A stretch of 64,000 bases of DNA from Hahellaceae bacterium (GTDB taxonomy: Bacteria > Pseudomonadota > Gammaproteobacteria > Pseudomonadales > Oleiphilaceae): positions 62,001 to 126,000 of the forward strand of contig JADJWY010000013.1 of assembly GCA_016716085.1 (NCBI GenBank). The letters are read 5' to 3'. The notes beneath the pieces are model-generated. The model ran no database searches and was not told where the DNA came from. It worked only from the letters and a program-made list of their open reading frames with translations. Positions 49,202 through 58,583 of this stretch are shown piece by piece. Made by a program: the position numbers and the translations under genes. Every line of letters begins with the position of its first letter. Within the stretch, counting starts at the first letter, position 1.

Positions 49202-52200
49202 ATGTCGTCGGTGACGCTACCCGCCTCTCCCAAGTTTCAGTTTTTTTCCGGCCGGCTTGCTCAATGGTGGGCAATTGTCAGTCTATGCCTGATGGCAGGC
49301 TTTGCCTACTCCGCAGAATCGCCCGTGATTCAGCTTGACGATGCACATGACGAGTGGATTATCAGTAATCGCGCTCAGTTCCTGATGGATGAAACATCCC
49401 TCATTACCAAAGAAGACATCCTCGCGGGGAAACATGAGGACGACTTTTTTACGATTAAGGAAGAGCATGCCAATTTCGGTTTCCGTGAGGCCGTTTTCTG
49501 GATGCGCTTCACGATCACTTACCGCCCCAAAAAAGACAGCGGGAGCAAACAGTGGTGGTTCACGTTCGACTACCCCCTGCTGGACTATGTCGATGTGTTT
49601 TACAAAGATCGGCGTGGCCTGCCCGTTCATCTGCAAACGGGAGACCAGCGTCCGTTCGCGAATAATGGCCTGGACTACTCACATACCACTTTTGGGCTGG
49701 AACTCAATCCAGGGGACACGGTTCAAATTCTCATTCGCGTAGACAATCAGAGCTCACAACAACTGGGGTTGTCGGTCATGACAACAGAAGGGCTAGCTCA
49801 AAGGATTGCCGATATTCGCCTGCTCCATGGATTCTTCCTGGGCATTATGTTCATCATGGCGTTCTACAATCTGTTCGTTTTTATCGCTGTACGCGATATA
49901 GCGTATTTTTACTACGTCTGTGCTAACGCCACCTTCGTCGTTGGCCAGCTCTCGCTCGACGGCTTGGTCTGGCAATATAGCAACTTCAGCGATATTTCCT
50001 GGAACAACCTGATTACCGTCATTACCCTCAATGTGACCTGGTTCTTTCTGATCATGTTCTCGCGTGCATTTTTGCAGACCCGTGACCGAGCGCCGATGAT
50101 GGACGGCCTGCTGAAGTTTCTGGCTTTTGGCTCAGCATGGTTAGTGGTGATCTCGCTGATTACAGACTACAGCTTCAGCATTCAGCTGGGCACGCGCGTA
50201 ACACTGGTCTATGCACTCATTTCCACCGTCATCGGAATCGCGTTATGGCGGCGGGGCTATCACTCTGCCCGTTACTACACCTTTGCCTGGGTGGGCTACA
50301 TGGCCGGTGTACTATTCTCCCTGCTCTACCTTTTCGGTGTTTTGCCCCACAACTACTTCACCGCGAATGGGCTGCAGTTCGGTGCCTTTGCCAACGTACT
50401 TCTACTCTCTCTGGGCTTGGCTGACCGGATTAACATGCAGAAACGCGAGACTGAGTACGCCAGACGACGAGCACTGGCGGCCCGCGAAGAAGCGGTCGAA
50501 GCCAATCAGCGCGCACTGGCCAACCTGAAAAAATTCCGTCGCCTGTACGAGAATGCATCAGAAGGGATCTTTCAATGCACGCTGGATGGTCGCTTTATCA
50601 GCGGCAATCCCTCGCTCGCCAGTATTTTCGGTTATGAAACGGCTGAAGAACTGATAGAGAACGTTAAAAATATCGGTCAGGATTGCTACCAGAGCCCGGC
50701 TGATCGGGCTGCTTTTGAGAAAATAATTCTGCATCAGGGACGTGTCGTTTCACTCGAATCCGTCTACCGCCGACGGAATGGGGACTTTTTCTGGGGCAGC
50801 AGCTCAGCCCATCTGGTGCGTGATGACAAAGGTCAAGCGCTTTATATCGAAGGTTCGCTGATTGATATCAATGAACGCATGGAGAAAGAAAAAGCTCAAC
50901 GCGAACGGGAAGCGGCGGAGGCATCCGCCTCCTCCAAGAGTGAATTCCTGGCCAACATGAGCCATGAAATTCGTACCCCAATGAACGCCATTATTGGTTT
51001 TGCCGCCCTCGCCCTTAAAACCGATCTGGATAACAAGCAACGCGACTACATCGCCAAGATCGAGAAATCCTCCAAGGCGCTGCTGGGCATCATCAATGAC
51101 ATTCTCGACTTCTCAAAAATTGAAGCGGGCAAGATGTCCCTTGAGCTAACCAATTTCAATGTCTATGACGTTGTTAACGATATCGTCAATATCCTCTCAC
51201 AGAAGGCTGCCGACAAAAATCTTGAACTGGTCGTGCGGGTAGCTCCCGAAATTACAGGAGATCTTATTGGTGACCCCTTACGCCTTGAGCAGATCTTAAT
51301 TAACCTGACGAATAACGCGATCAAATTCACCTCAGAAGGCGAGGTCGTGATACGTATCAGTGCAGTGCAGGATCTGGACACAAAGACGCAACTGCAATTT
51401 GACGTCATTGACACCGGCATCGGAATCACACCGGAACAGCAGCAAAAGCTGTTCAACCCGTTTACCCAGGCAGATGGCTCTACGACACGCAAATACGGCG
51501 GAACCGGACTGGGGCTGAGTATTAGCAAGCAGCTTGTCGAGCTCATGCAAGGTGAAATCTGGGTAGAGAGCACCGCGGGTGTCGGCAGCACCTTTGCTTT
51601 CCATGCCTGGTTTGAAAAGCAGCCCGAGGCCCAGCAGCAGGACATCTACTCCGTTAAAGAACTCAAGGATCTGCAAGTGCTGCTGATCGACGACAAGGAT
51701 GTGGGACAAGAGGCACTGCTAGAGATTCTGGCCAGCTTCAACTGCAGCACAACGGCTATCCAGCCGGACTACACGCTCATCAGCAAACTGGAAAAAGATT
51801 ACCCCGAAGCGCCTTTTGATCTGATCGTGGTCGACCGTCAGTTACGCGCAATGGAAACCATTGATGCCGCCCGAAAAATTCATGCCCTGCCCGGCTTTAC
51901 CAAAATACCCATTTTGTTAATGACCTTAGCCAACGAAGCCCACTTGCATGAAGAGGCCCAAAACCTCGGTTTTTCGGTCCTGATAAAACCTGTCACTCCC
52001 TCCGTGGTGTTAGATGCCATTCAGGCAATTTTGGGCTTCACAGGCGCTAAACCCTCCGCGGCTAAATCCGAGACAACTGAATTGCAATTGTCCCGCCTGC
52101 ACGGTCAACAGATTCTTCTGGTCGAAGACACGCTGTTTAATCAGGAGATCGCCACCGAGTTTCTGAATCAGGTTGGCATTAAGGTAACCCTGGCAGAGAA

Positions 52201-52942
52201 CGGTCAACTGGCACTGGAAGCGCTGGAGAAGCGACGTTTCGATGCCGTTCTCATGGACGTCCAAATGCCCGTCATGGATGGCTTCGAAGCCACCCGCCGC
52301 ATTCGTTCCATACCCGCCTTCCGGCAACTGCCCGTTATCGCCATGACCGCCAACGCCATGAAAGGCGACAAAAACCGATGCTTACAGGCGGGCATGAATG
52401 ACTACATCAGTAAACCGGTCTCGCAGGATCTCCTTTATCAAACGTTGTTGCGCTGGATTGGCCATCAAGTAGAAGAAGGAGAGCTGACAGGAAAAGTGCT
52501 CTCCCCAGCCACGCCCCCACTCATAACAGAGTCACCCGAAGCGCCCATTACCCCAAAGGAGGACAGCGTGCCCCAAGACATCCAACCACAGGGCAGCGAT
52601 GCAGACCCACCCATGGATTTGAAAAAGGCACTGGAGCAAATGGGCGGTAGTGAGGCCTTACTGAACAAAATGCTCAACCGTTTCCTGCAGGAGCAGGCGC
52701 AAGCGGTCGAGAAAATAATGGAGGCACATGATCAGGGAGATAACACGACTGCTCATCGGCTGGCGCATACGCTTAAAGGAATTGCCGGCAGCCTGAGTGC
52801 TCAGGCATTGAGGGAAAAAGCGGCCGCACTGGAAGACGCGCTTGAGTCTGGCGCCGTGCCTACATACCTTGAAAAACTATTCAGCGCAACCGATACCGAA
52901 CTCCGTAAAACCATTGAATTTTTGAAAAGCCGGGAGGCCTAA
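49202..52942 (+). CDS. hybrid sensor histidine kinase with 7TMR-DISM, PAS, two receiver domains and HPt
   Basis: This is a 1246-residue phosphorelay kinase. A signal-like helix (about 20-38) is followed by a periplasmic 7TMR-DISM extracellular domain (about 40-190) and seven helices (about 205-410). After a coiled coil come PAS (about 445-565), HisKA with H588 in NMSHEIRTPMN, HATPase (about 695-825, NLTNNAIKFTSEGEV, GGTGLGLSISKQLV), a first receiver with D878, a second receiver with D1019 in LMDVQMPVMDG, and an HPt domain with H1189 in LAHTLKGIAGS. All phosphorelay residues appear intact. The first receiver is more diverged. A small membrane protein gene begins 3 bases later. Confidence 0.93.
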   Translation: MSSVTLPASPKFQFFSGRLAQWWAIVSLCLMAGFAYSAESPVIQLDDAHDEWIISNRAQFLMDETSLITKEDILAGKHEDDFFTIKEEHANFGFREAVFWMRFTITYRPKKDSGSKQWWFTFDYPLLDYVDVFYKDRRGLPVHLQTGDQRPFANNGLDYSHTTFGLELNPGDTVQILIRVDNQSSQQLGLSVMTTEGLAQRIADIRLLHGFFLGIMFIMAFYNLFVFIAVRDIAYFYYVCANATFVVGQLSLDGLVWQYSNFSDISWNNLITVITLNVTWFFLIMFSRAFLQTRDRAPMMDGLLKFLAFGSAWLVVISLITDYSFSIQLGTRVTLVYALISTVIGIALWRRGYHSARYYTFAWVGYMAGVLFSLLYLFGVLPHNYFTANGLQFGAFANVLLLSLGLADRINMQKRETEYARRRALAAREEAVEANQRALANLKKFRRLYENASEGIFQCTLDGRFISGNPSLASIFGYETAEELIENVKNIGQDCYQSPADRAAFEKIILHQGRVVSLESVYRRRNGDFFWGSSSAHLVRDDKGQALYIEGSLIDINERMEKEKAQREREAAEASASSKSEFLANMSHEIRTPMNAIIGFAALALKTDLDNKQRDYIAKIEKSSKALLGIINDILDFSKIEAGKMSLELTNFNVYDVVNDIVNILSQKAADKNLELVVRVAPEITGDLIGDPLRLEQILINLTNNAIKFTSEGEVVIRISAVQDLDTKTQLQFDVIDTGIGITPEQQQKLFNPFTQADGSTTRKYGGTGLGLSISKQLVELMQGEIWVESTAGVGSTFAFHAWFEKQPEAQQQDIYSVKELKDLQVLLIDDKDVGQEALLEILASFNCSTTAIQPDYTLISKLEKDYPEAPFDLIVVDRQLRAMETIDAARKIHALPGFTKIPILLMTLANEAHLHEEAQNLGFSVLIKPVTPSVVLDAIQAILGFTGAKPSAAKSETTELQLSRLHGQQILLVEDTLFNQEIATEFLNQVGIKVTLAENGQLALEALEKRRFDAVLMDVQMPVMDGFEATRRIRSIPAFRQLPVIAMTANAMKGDKNRCLQAGMNDYISKPVSQDLLYQTLLRWIGHQVEEGELTGKVLSPATPPLITESPEAPITPKEDSVPQDIQPQGSDADPPMDLKKALEQMGGSEALLNKMLNRFLQEQAQAVEKIMEAHDQGDNTTAHRLAHTLKGIAGSLSAQALREKAAALEDALESGAVPTYLEKLFSATDTELRKTIEFLKSREA

Positions 52943-52945
52943 ACC

Positions 52946-53467
52946 ATGCAATCCTACGAAAGGGGTGGTGAACAACACGACAAAGAGTTTAGCGGGCAAG
53001 CCATTCTTGAGCCTGATGACACACAGTTGCGCATTCTCTTTGGTACCTATGCGGACATCATGTTTATTTTGCTGCCTTACCTGGTCATTGCCATCTTCAA
53101 ATTGTGGCACTCAGATGTTAAATCAGTGCTGCTCAACTACGACCTGTCCGTCGCAGCGGGAATTCTGGGAGGTCTGGCGGTCGTAAAGTTTATTATGGGT
53201 GTTTTAATTGACCCGAAGATGCTTCGCTACAAAGAAAAATTGGCATTCATGATTTCAGGGACAGTCTTTTTGATTCTGGTACCGAGCTTGCTTTTTGCCA
53301 CCCTGGTCATGATGTCCGACCCTGTGCCTCACATGGCAATGTTTATACAGCCCCTGTTACTGGTTCTGGGTGTCAGCGCCTATTCGGGTTCCGTCATCAT
53401 GACCAATCGTTTACTGCGGGAGCAAAGCCAGAAAGAGAAAGAAGCCAGATTAGAGAGCGCCTCCTAG
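52946..53467 (+). CDS. uncharacterised four-helix membrane protein
   Basis: This 173-residue inner-membrane protein has a charged N-terminus and four predicted helices: MFILLPYLVIAIFKLW, LSVAAGILGGLAVVKFIMGV, AFMISGTVFLILVPSLLFAT and MFIQPLLLVLGVSAYSGSVI. It ends in a Lys/Glu-rich cytoplasmic tail. GGGAGG precedes the ATG by 8 bases. It starts 3 bases after the hybrid kinase stop, so it is almost surely co-translated with it and may modulate it (inference). I do not recognise the family. Confidence 0.75.
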   Translation: MQSYERGGEQHDKEFSGQAILEPDDTQLRILFGTYADIMFILLPYLVIAIFKLWHSDVKSVLLNYDLSVAAGILGGLAVVKFIMGVLIDPKMLRYKEKLAFMISGTVFLILVPSLLFATLVMMSDPVPHMAMFIQPLLLVLGVSAYSGSVIMTNRLLREQSQKEKEARLESAS

Positions 53468-53474
53468 GGCGCTC
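53455..53474. terminator. weak hairpin overlapping the membrane protein stop codon
   Basis: GAGCGCC (53455-53461) pairs with GGCGCTC (53468-53474) around the stop codon. It sits between convergent genes but has no T-tract, so it is only a possible terminator. Confidence 0.35.
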
Positions 53475-53478
53475 CTAT

Positions 53479-54594
53479 TCAGAGAAACTGCTCCAGTTTA
53501 TCGAGCAATGGGGGAACGGTAGCGATCCGATTCTGTCCTGCCGTAATGGATTTCGCCGCCTTATCAGCCTGCGACCGGATCGTATCTCGCAGCGCATTTT
53601 CCTGGTCTTTATCCAGCGCCTGATCCAGAACCGCCTCACACAGGGTAATGACCAGTTCGTCCAATGCCTCATTAACAACCCCCTTACCACTTCCCCCGGG
53701 TGTTTTGGGTACGATGGCCTGACGAATGTCGGCGATCACGTCGCGACAGGCATCTTTCTCAAGGGTTCGGACATCGCCATGACGCAGCACCGATAACCGC
53801 TGATCCGCCTGACGCACGAGCAGCGCGAGAAAATCCTTGAAGGCCGCCATATCACCTGCGCTCATCCCGGGTAGTCGCCGCACCAGGACAGAAACCACTG
53901 GGGCATTGATAATCAAACGGTTGTTAAACTCAATCAAGAGCTGATTTTGCGGCGCAAGCTCCAGTAATTCACGTTCAATGGGGGATTTACGACCGTCATT
54001 CGAAGAAAACAGCGACTGTGTATCGCTCCGCATCAGATAACTCACTTGCAGGCCCTGATCGAGGAAGCCCTGACCGAGAACCTGTCCGATGGCCTCGGCC
54101 GAAGCCGCTTCGTGGCAGGCATTCAGGAAAGTGCTTAAGGGACTGAAGTCAAAGCGCCCCGGGGCGGCAGGCGCTTCACTCTCCGGATGGGCGTCACTGG
54201 TTACTTTTTGACGGGAGGCATCTACGGCCTGCTTCAATTTGGCCTTGAGTTCATCCGGTTGAGCCGGTTTACCGATGTAATCATTCCCGCCCGCTTCATA
54301 CCCTCGCATACGATCGTCGAGGGAGGCTTTGCTGGAAACGAAAAGGATTGCGGTTTTTTCATATTTTGGATTTTTTCTCAGCTGGCTGCAGAGTTCATAC
54401 CCGTCCATACCTGGCATGACGACGTCCAGGATGAAGGCATCAACGGGCTGGGTATCCGCTCCGCTCTCCAGCGCTTTGAGGCAATCCGGTCCAGAGGGAT
54501 AATGCCGCGGAGTGTAGCCTTGCATGGTCAGCAAATCGCCGAGAATTTCGGCATAAAAAGAATCGTCGTCGACCAGTATGACGTGGTTACTCAT
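53479..54594 (-). CDS. response regulator with uncharacterised output region
   Basis: The 371-residue protein has an N-terminal receiver domain (about 3-120) with phosphoacceptor D57 in FILDVVMPGMDG, the acidic pair DDD at 9-11, and the Lys in YIGKPAQPDEL. The remaining 240 residues are not a DNA-binding domain I recognise; they are mostly helical with some GAF-like features (LSTFLNACHEAASAEAIGQV). It converges on the hybrid-kinase operon and lies 77 bases upstream of flgL on the same strand in reverse order, so it may work with either (inference). Confidence 0.82.
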   Translation of the reverse strand: MSNHVILVDDDSFYAEILGDLLTMQGYTPRHYPSGPDCLKALESGADTQPVDAFILDVVMPGMDGYELCSQLRKNPKYEKTAILFVSSKASLDDRMRGYEAGGNDYIGKPAQPDELKAKLKQAVDASRQKVTSDAHPESEAPAAPGRFDFSPLSTFLNACHEAASAEAIGQVLGQGFLDQGLQVSYLMRSDTQSLFSSNDGRKSPIERELLELAPQNQLLIEFNNRLIINAPVVSVLVRRLPGMSAGDMAAFKDFLALLVRQADQRLSVLRHGDVRTLEKDACRDVIADIRQAIVPKTPGGSGKGVVNEALDELVITLCEAVLDQALDKDQENALRDTIRSQADKAAKSITAGQNRIATVPPLLDKLEQFL

Positions 54595-54651
54595 GTCGTC
54601 CTCGCGGCTATTTAAAAGTCCGTCTAAGTATAGCAGCGTCTATCCAGGTAA

Positions 54652-54669
54652 GGCCGGAATTCACCGGCC
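54652..54669 (-). terminator. hairpin downstream of flgL
   Basis: GGCCGG-AATTCA-CCGGCC forms a strong 6-pair stem just after the flgL stop. There is no run of T after it in the minus-strand direction, so terminator function is uncertain. Confidence 0.35.
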
Positions 54670-54671
54670 GC

Positions 54672-55910
54672 CTACAATAGATCAAAAAGCGAGAGCGAAG
54701 TGACTTTGGTGTAGGATTGCTGGGCCGCCTGCAGAATCAGATTCTGAAACGACAGATTACTGACCGCTTCAGCCATGTCGACGTCTTGCAACTCCGAGAG
54801 CACCTGCTTGGTCAGAACGCTCACATCATCCTGCAAGGCTTGCGTCGTTTTCAGTGTGCTCAAACGCGCACCGAGGCGTGACCGTGTTTCCAGCAAACTG
54901 GTTTCTGCATTGGTCAGGTTGGCCAACGTGCTGTCAATCATATCCGCAAGCGCCTGACGACCTTCAGGCGTCTCGTTATAGGTCTTAAGGCCATGCGCCA
55001 GCCGCTCAACGGTGGTGAGAACACTTTGCTTGGCTGAAGACTGCACAAAAAAGGTATCTCCAACCTGAGGGCTTCCGAGAATTTCAAATTGAATGCCTTT
55101 GACGGAAATCGGATCTCCACTGGCAAACTTAACATTGCTGAGGACCGGCTTACCGTCCGAAGCCTGGGTAATCGTGAAGTTCGGTCCTGGGGGGGAGGCC
55201 GCCGATTCCGGATTAAAGACCACCACCAGGTCTTCCGGGTAGAACGCGTCGTAAGCCTCCTGATCAACCATCAGCCCCTGACTGATGACGGCAGGCGGAT
55301 CAGAGGTGTTGCGCGTACCCGGCCGGGTAATGAAGGTATTATTTGCACTATCGATATCAACAAAGATTTCTTTTCCATTATCCCCTGTTGCAACGACCAC
55401 ATTGGCATCGACCCTCACAAAACGTTGTCCTTCATCACCTTTATAAACATAAGATCCAGCTTCATTCTGGACAAACGGTTGGTTCTTTCCTTGAAAACCG
55501 CCAAAGATGTACTCCCCGCTGGGGTCCTTACTGTTGAGTATCCCGACTAACTGAGACAGCCGCTGTTCGACTTCTGCCGCAATAAACTTTTTATCATCCG
55601 GGTTCTGCGAGCCATCACCGGCCTGCACGGCAAGTTCCCGCAAACGCTGCAACACGTCGCCGACGTTGTTCAATAGCCCATCTTCCAGATTGAGTCGGTT
55701 TTGCGTTAACTCAATATTCTTTTTGTATTGATCGACCAGACTTAAATTTTGGTTGAGCTGAAGAATCCGGGTCGCAGCAACGGGATCATCCGCCGGTGTT
55801 AGCACCTTGCGACCAGAGGAGATCTGTAATTGGGTTTTCTGAAGCTGGGCATTGGCATCCTGGATATTATCCATCCCGCGACTGAATAACTGCTGGGTTG
55901 AAATACGCAT
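54672..55910 (-). CDS. flgL: flagellar hook-filament junction protein FlgL
   Basis: FlgL (HAP3) joins hook and filament after FlgK. The 412-residue protein has flagellin-like ends: MRISTQQLFSRGMDNIQDAN, then LQKTQLQISSGRKVLTPADD, and at the C-terminus EAVSNLSFQNLILQAAQQS. The middle part is variable. It is 15 bases after flgK and ends the flg operon. Confidence 0.96.
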   Translation of the reverse strand: MRISTQQLFSRGMDNIQDANAQLQKTQLQISSGRKVLTPADDPVAATRILQLNQNLSLVDQYKKNIELTQNRLNLEDGLLNNVGDVLQRLRELAVQAGDGSQNPDDKKFIAAEVEQRLSQLVGILNSKDPSGEYIFGGFQGKNQPFVQNEAGSYVYKGDEGQRFVRVDANVVVATGDNGKEIFVDIDSANNTFITRPGTRNTSDPPAVISQGLMVDQEAYDAFYPEDLVVVFNPESAASPPGPNFTITQASDGKPVLSNVKFASGDPISVKGIQFEILGSPQVGDTFFVQSSAKQSVLTTVERLAHGLKTYNETPEGRQALADMIDSTLANLTNAETSLLETRSRLGARLSTLKTTQALQDDVSVLTKQVLSELQDVDMAEAVSNLSFQNLILQAAQQSYTKVTSLSLFDLL

Positions 55911-55925
55911 TGATGGTTACCCCTT

Positions 55926-58583
55926 TTACCTGAAGGTACTTAACAGTGTGTCAAAAAGCTGACGAGCAATCGAAACCACCTGAGCGGAGGCGTTGTAGGC
56001 TGCCTGAAACTGAATCAGCTTGCCCGCCTCTTCATCAAGGTTCACACCGGACATTTCCTGCCATCTGTTTTCAGACTGGGTGAGCAGTGACTTCGAAGAT
56101 TGGGAGTCAATTTCAACCTGACTGGCCACCGACCCCACGACCTCAACCAATTGGGAATACGCTTCGTTGTAGGTACTGACCTCCGCCCCCACGGTTCCAG
56201 TCGTTTCTAACCCCGCCATCGCAAGTGCGTTGCGGTTATCTGAGGTACCCTCCGTGTTATAATCGATCGTAAACTGATCACCTTTTTTGGGCGTACCACT
56301 GATGCCAGCCGTATAGCCGGTATAAGCGCTCACCGCGACAGGGGCTTGCTGGAAAATATTATTATTATCTGCCGTAAGGCGAACGCCCTCCTGCAGACGC
56401 ACTTCAATCTGCCCTCCAATCTGCGTTCCCTCCCCACCTGGGATCGTGATGAGGCTCCCCCTCGTGGTATCCACATCCACCTTGTCACCCGCGCTACCAA
56501 TAACCTCGATTTTCAGGTCCTTACCGGTGAAGGACCTCAGTGTCACCGTCGTACCATCACTTTTGGCGGTAATTTTGAGGTCTTTAAGCGTACTATCACC
56601 ATTAATGGCTTCGGCAATATCGTCCGCCGAGAATGTGCCTCCAACCGGTAATGTTAGCAACTGACCATTGATACGGAGTGTTGGCGCCGTACCTGACCCA
56701 TCATCGGTAAAGTTGGTAATCGTGGCTTCGGTGTAAGCCCAGGCATCGATTCCATTGCGGGACTTCAGGGTCGCAGCGATATCCTCAGCAGAGGCATCGT
56801 CCGCAATGGCCAGCGTAGGCTGCTGAGTGACGATACCGGTTTCCAGATCACGGACCTGAATCGTCAGGTTCTGGGCAAGATATCCATTGGAGGTGGGTGT
56901 GGCACTGGATGCCGGGACCTGCCCTACGGTCGTTCCGAGCGCACTCAGGCCTGTCATGCCCGGCTCATCGGTAAAAATCTGGTTGGTGATCCCTTGAATA
57001 TATTTCTGATTGTTCATCGGTGGAACAAGCGCCACGGGGTTAGACGGGTCAGAGTTATCCAATACCTCGTAATAGTCATCATTGATAAAGCGCACCAAAA
57101 TCGGAGGCGTCATCTGGCCCGGCAGGGCAAAGGCAGGTAGCAATCCTCCGGTAATCGGTGAGCGCACATCCAGAAGCTCGCCAGGCGTGATGCGGGCATT
57201 GCCAATATTCCCCAGATCGGTATCCGTGCGCACGGGGGACCCCAGAGCAATTTCTTCGACGCGTGTCAGGTTCATGGCAACGTCGCGGGCACCAAAGCGG
57301 GTCGGCGACACCTGAAAACTATCGCCTGTCTGAAAAGAGCCTGACTCAAACCGCAAACGCAAACCGTCAAATTCCAGATAGGCCGGAAGGTAACTGGTCA
57401 GCTTCCCTCGGGTAATCTTTTCGCCAGTATAGGCATCCGTAACCAGTACGTCGGTTGAGCTGGGGCCGGTAAATTGGACCGTGTAGTCCCGTGTGGTCAG
57501 TTCACTGCTTTCGATGACCTCTGCCAGCAGGCGCCGGTCATTTGGCAAGGCATTGCCTTCATGGGCAAACACCCTGGCAATCTGGTTGTCTTCGCTGTTG
57601 ATATCATCGAAAAAGTTCTTGCCCAGATTACCCTCCAGATCCACGCCCAGCTGGTGCTGCTGGTTAATGGTATCGGCAAGCACAAAGGCAATGCGCCCCA
57701 TCGAGTTAAGCGCCTCACGCAGAATTTCATCGCGGAATTTTAAGACGCCACCCAGCCCACCACCGGTTATTTGACTGGTAATATTGGTTTGCTGGCCGTT
57801 CTCGCTGACCCGAATATCCAAACGCGTTGGGTCTTCCTCGCTCTTCTCAACAGTCAACACATTGGCCCGGTTTCCAACCACCAGCGACTGCCCATTGCCA
57901 ATCAGGACGTTGATCTGCCCTTCAACGCCCGGAATGGCCGTCACACTGACGATTTCGGAGAGGTCTCGCAGAATTTTCTCGCGCTGATCCATCAGATCGT
58001 TGGGCGATTTGCCCTGAGCATTGCCCTGGCTGGAGGAAATCGCCAGGTTAACCTGGGCCAGCCCGTTAGCAAGGCTGTTAATGCGCGTAACTTGGGCACG
58101 GATATCCTGATCGACCGTGCGGGCCTGTGAATCAAGTCGGTTGTAGAGCACGCCAAAGCGGTTCACCAGCCCCTGGGCCTGAGTCAGAACTAATTGTCGC
58201 TCGGGTACCGAAGACGGATCATCGGCCGCACTTTGCAAAGCACTGAAAAAACTGCTCATCGCGGGTGAAAGGCCCGTCGTGGCATCCGCCAGCAGGCTAT
58301 CAATCTGGGCAACGTTCACTCTAAGCTTTTCAACATTGGAGTAGATGGACTGGTCGATTCGGACCTGATCGGTCAGGTACTGGTCGGTCAGACGTTTGAT
58401 GTCTGTGATGGAAACGCCCGTGCCCAGATAGCCGGCACCAATGTATTGTGAACGGCTTTCTGCCATCTCCACACGCTGCCGGGTATAGCCCTCGGTATTG
58501 GCATTGGTGACGTTATTACCGGTAACCGCCAGGGCTGCCTGATGCGCTTTTAATCCAGTCAGTCCAATGTTGATAATGCTCAT
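55926..58583 (-). CDS. flgK: flagellar hook-associated protein FlgK (enlarged)
   Basis: FlgK (HAP1) lies between hook and FlgL. The N-terminus (MSIINIGLTGLKAHQAALAV, NVTNANTEGYTRQRV) and C-terminus (GVNLDEEAGKLIQFQAAYNA) are typical. At 885 residues it is far longer than the E. coli protein (547) and longer than most others; the extra sequence is in the central variable region (about 320-770). That region is Thr/Asp/Gly-rich and probably surface-exposed. It overlaps flgJ by 4 bases (ATGA). Confidence 0.95.
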   Translation of the reverse strand: MSIINIGLTGLKAHQAALAVTGNNVTNANTEGYTRQRVEMAESRSQYIGAGYLGTGVSITDIKRLTDQYLTDQVRIDQSIYSNVEKLRVNVAQIDSLLADATTGLSPAMSSFFSALQSAADDPSSVPERQLVLTQAQGLVNRFGVLYNRLDSQARTVDQDIRAQVTRINSLANGLAQVNLAISSSQGNAQGKSPNDLMDQREKILRDLSEIVSVTAIPGVEGQINVLIGNGQSLVVGNRANVLTVEKSEEDPTRLDIRVSENGQQTNITSQITGGGLGGVLKFRDEILREALNSMGRIAFVLADTINQQHQLGVDLEGNLGKNFFDDINSEDNQIARVFAHEGNALPNDRRLLAEVIESSELTTRDYTVQFTGPSSTDVLVTDAYTGEKITRGKLTSYLPAYLEFDGLRLRFESGSFQTGDSFQVSPTRFGARDVAMNLTRVEEIALGSPVRTDTDLGNIGNARITPGELLDVRSPITGGLLPAFALPGQMTPPILVRFINDDYYEVLDNSDPSNPVALVPPMNNQKYIQGITNQIFTDEPGMTGLSALGTTVGQVPASSATPTSNGYLAQNLTIQVRDLETGIVTQQPTLAIADDASAEDIAATLKSRNGIDAWAYTEATITNFTDDGSGTAPTLRINGQLLTLPVGGTFSADDIAEAINGDSTLKDLKITAKSDGTTVTLRSFTGKDLKIEVIGSAGDKVDVDTTRGSLITIPGGEGTQIGGQIEVRLQEGVRLTADNNNIFQQAPVAVSAYTGYTAGISGTPKKGDQFTIDYNTEGTSDNRNALAMAGLETTGTVGAEVSTYNEAYSQLVEVVGSVASQVEIDSQSSKSLLTQSENRWQEMSGVNLDEEAGKLIQFQAAYNASAQVVSIARQLFDTLLSTFR

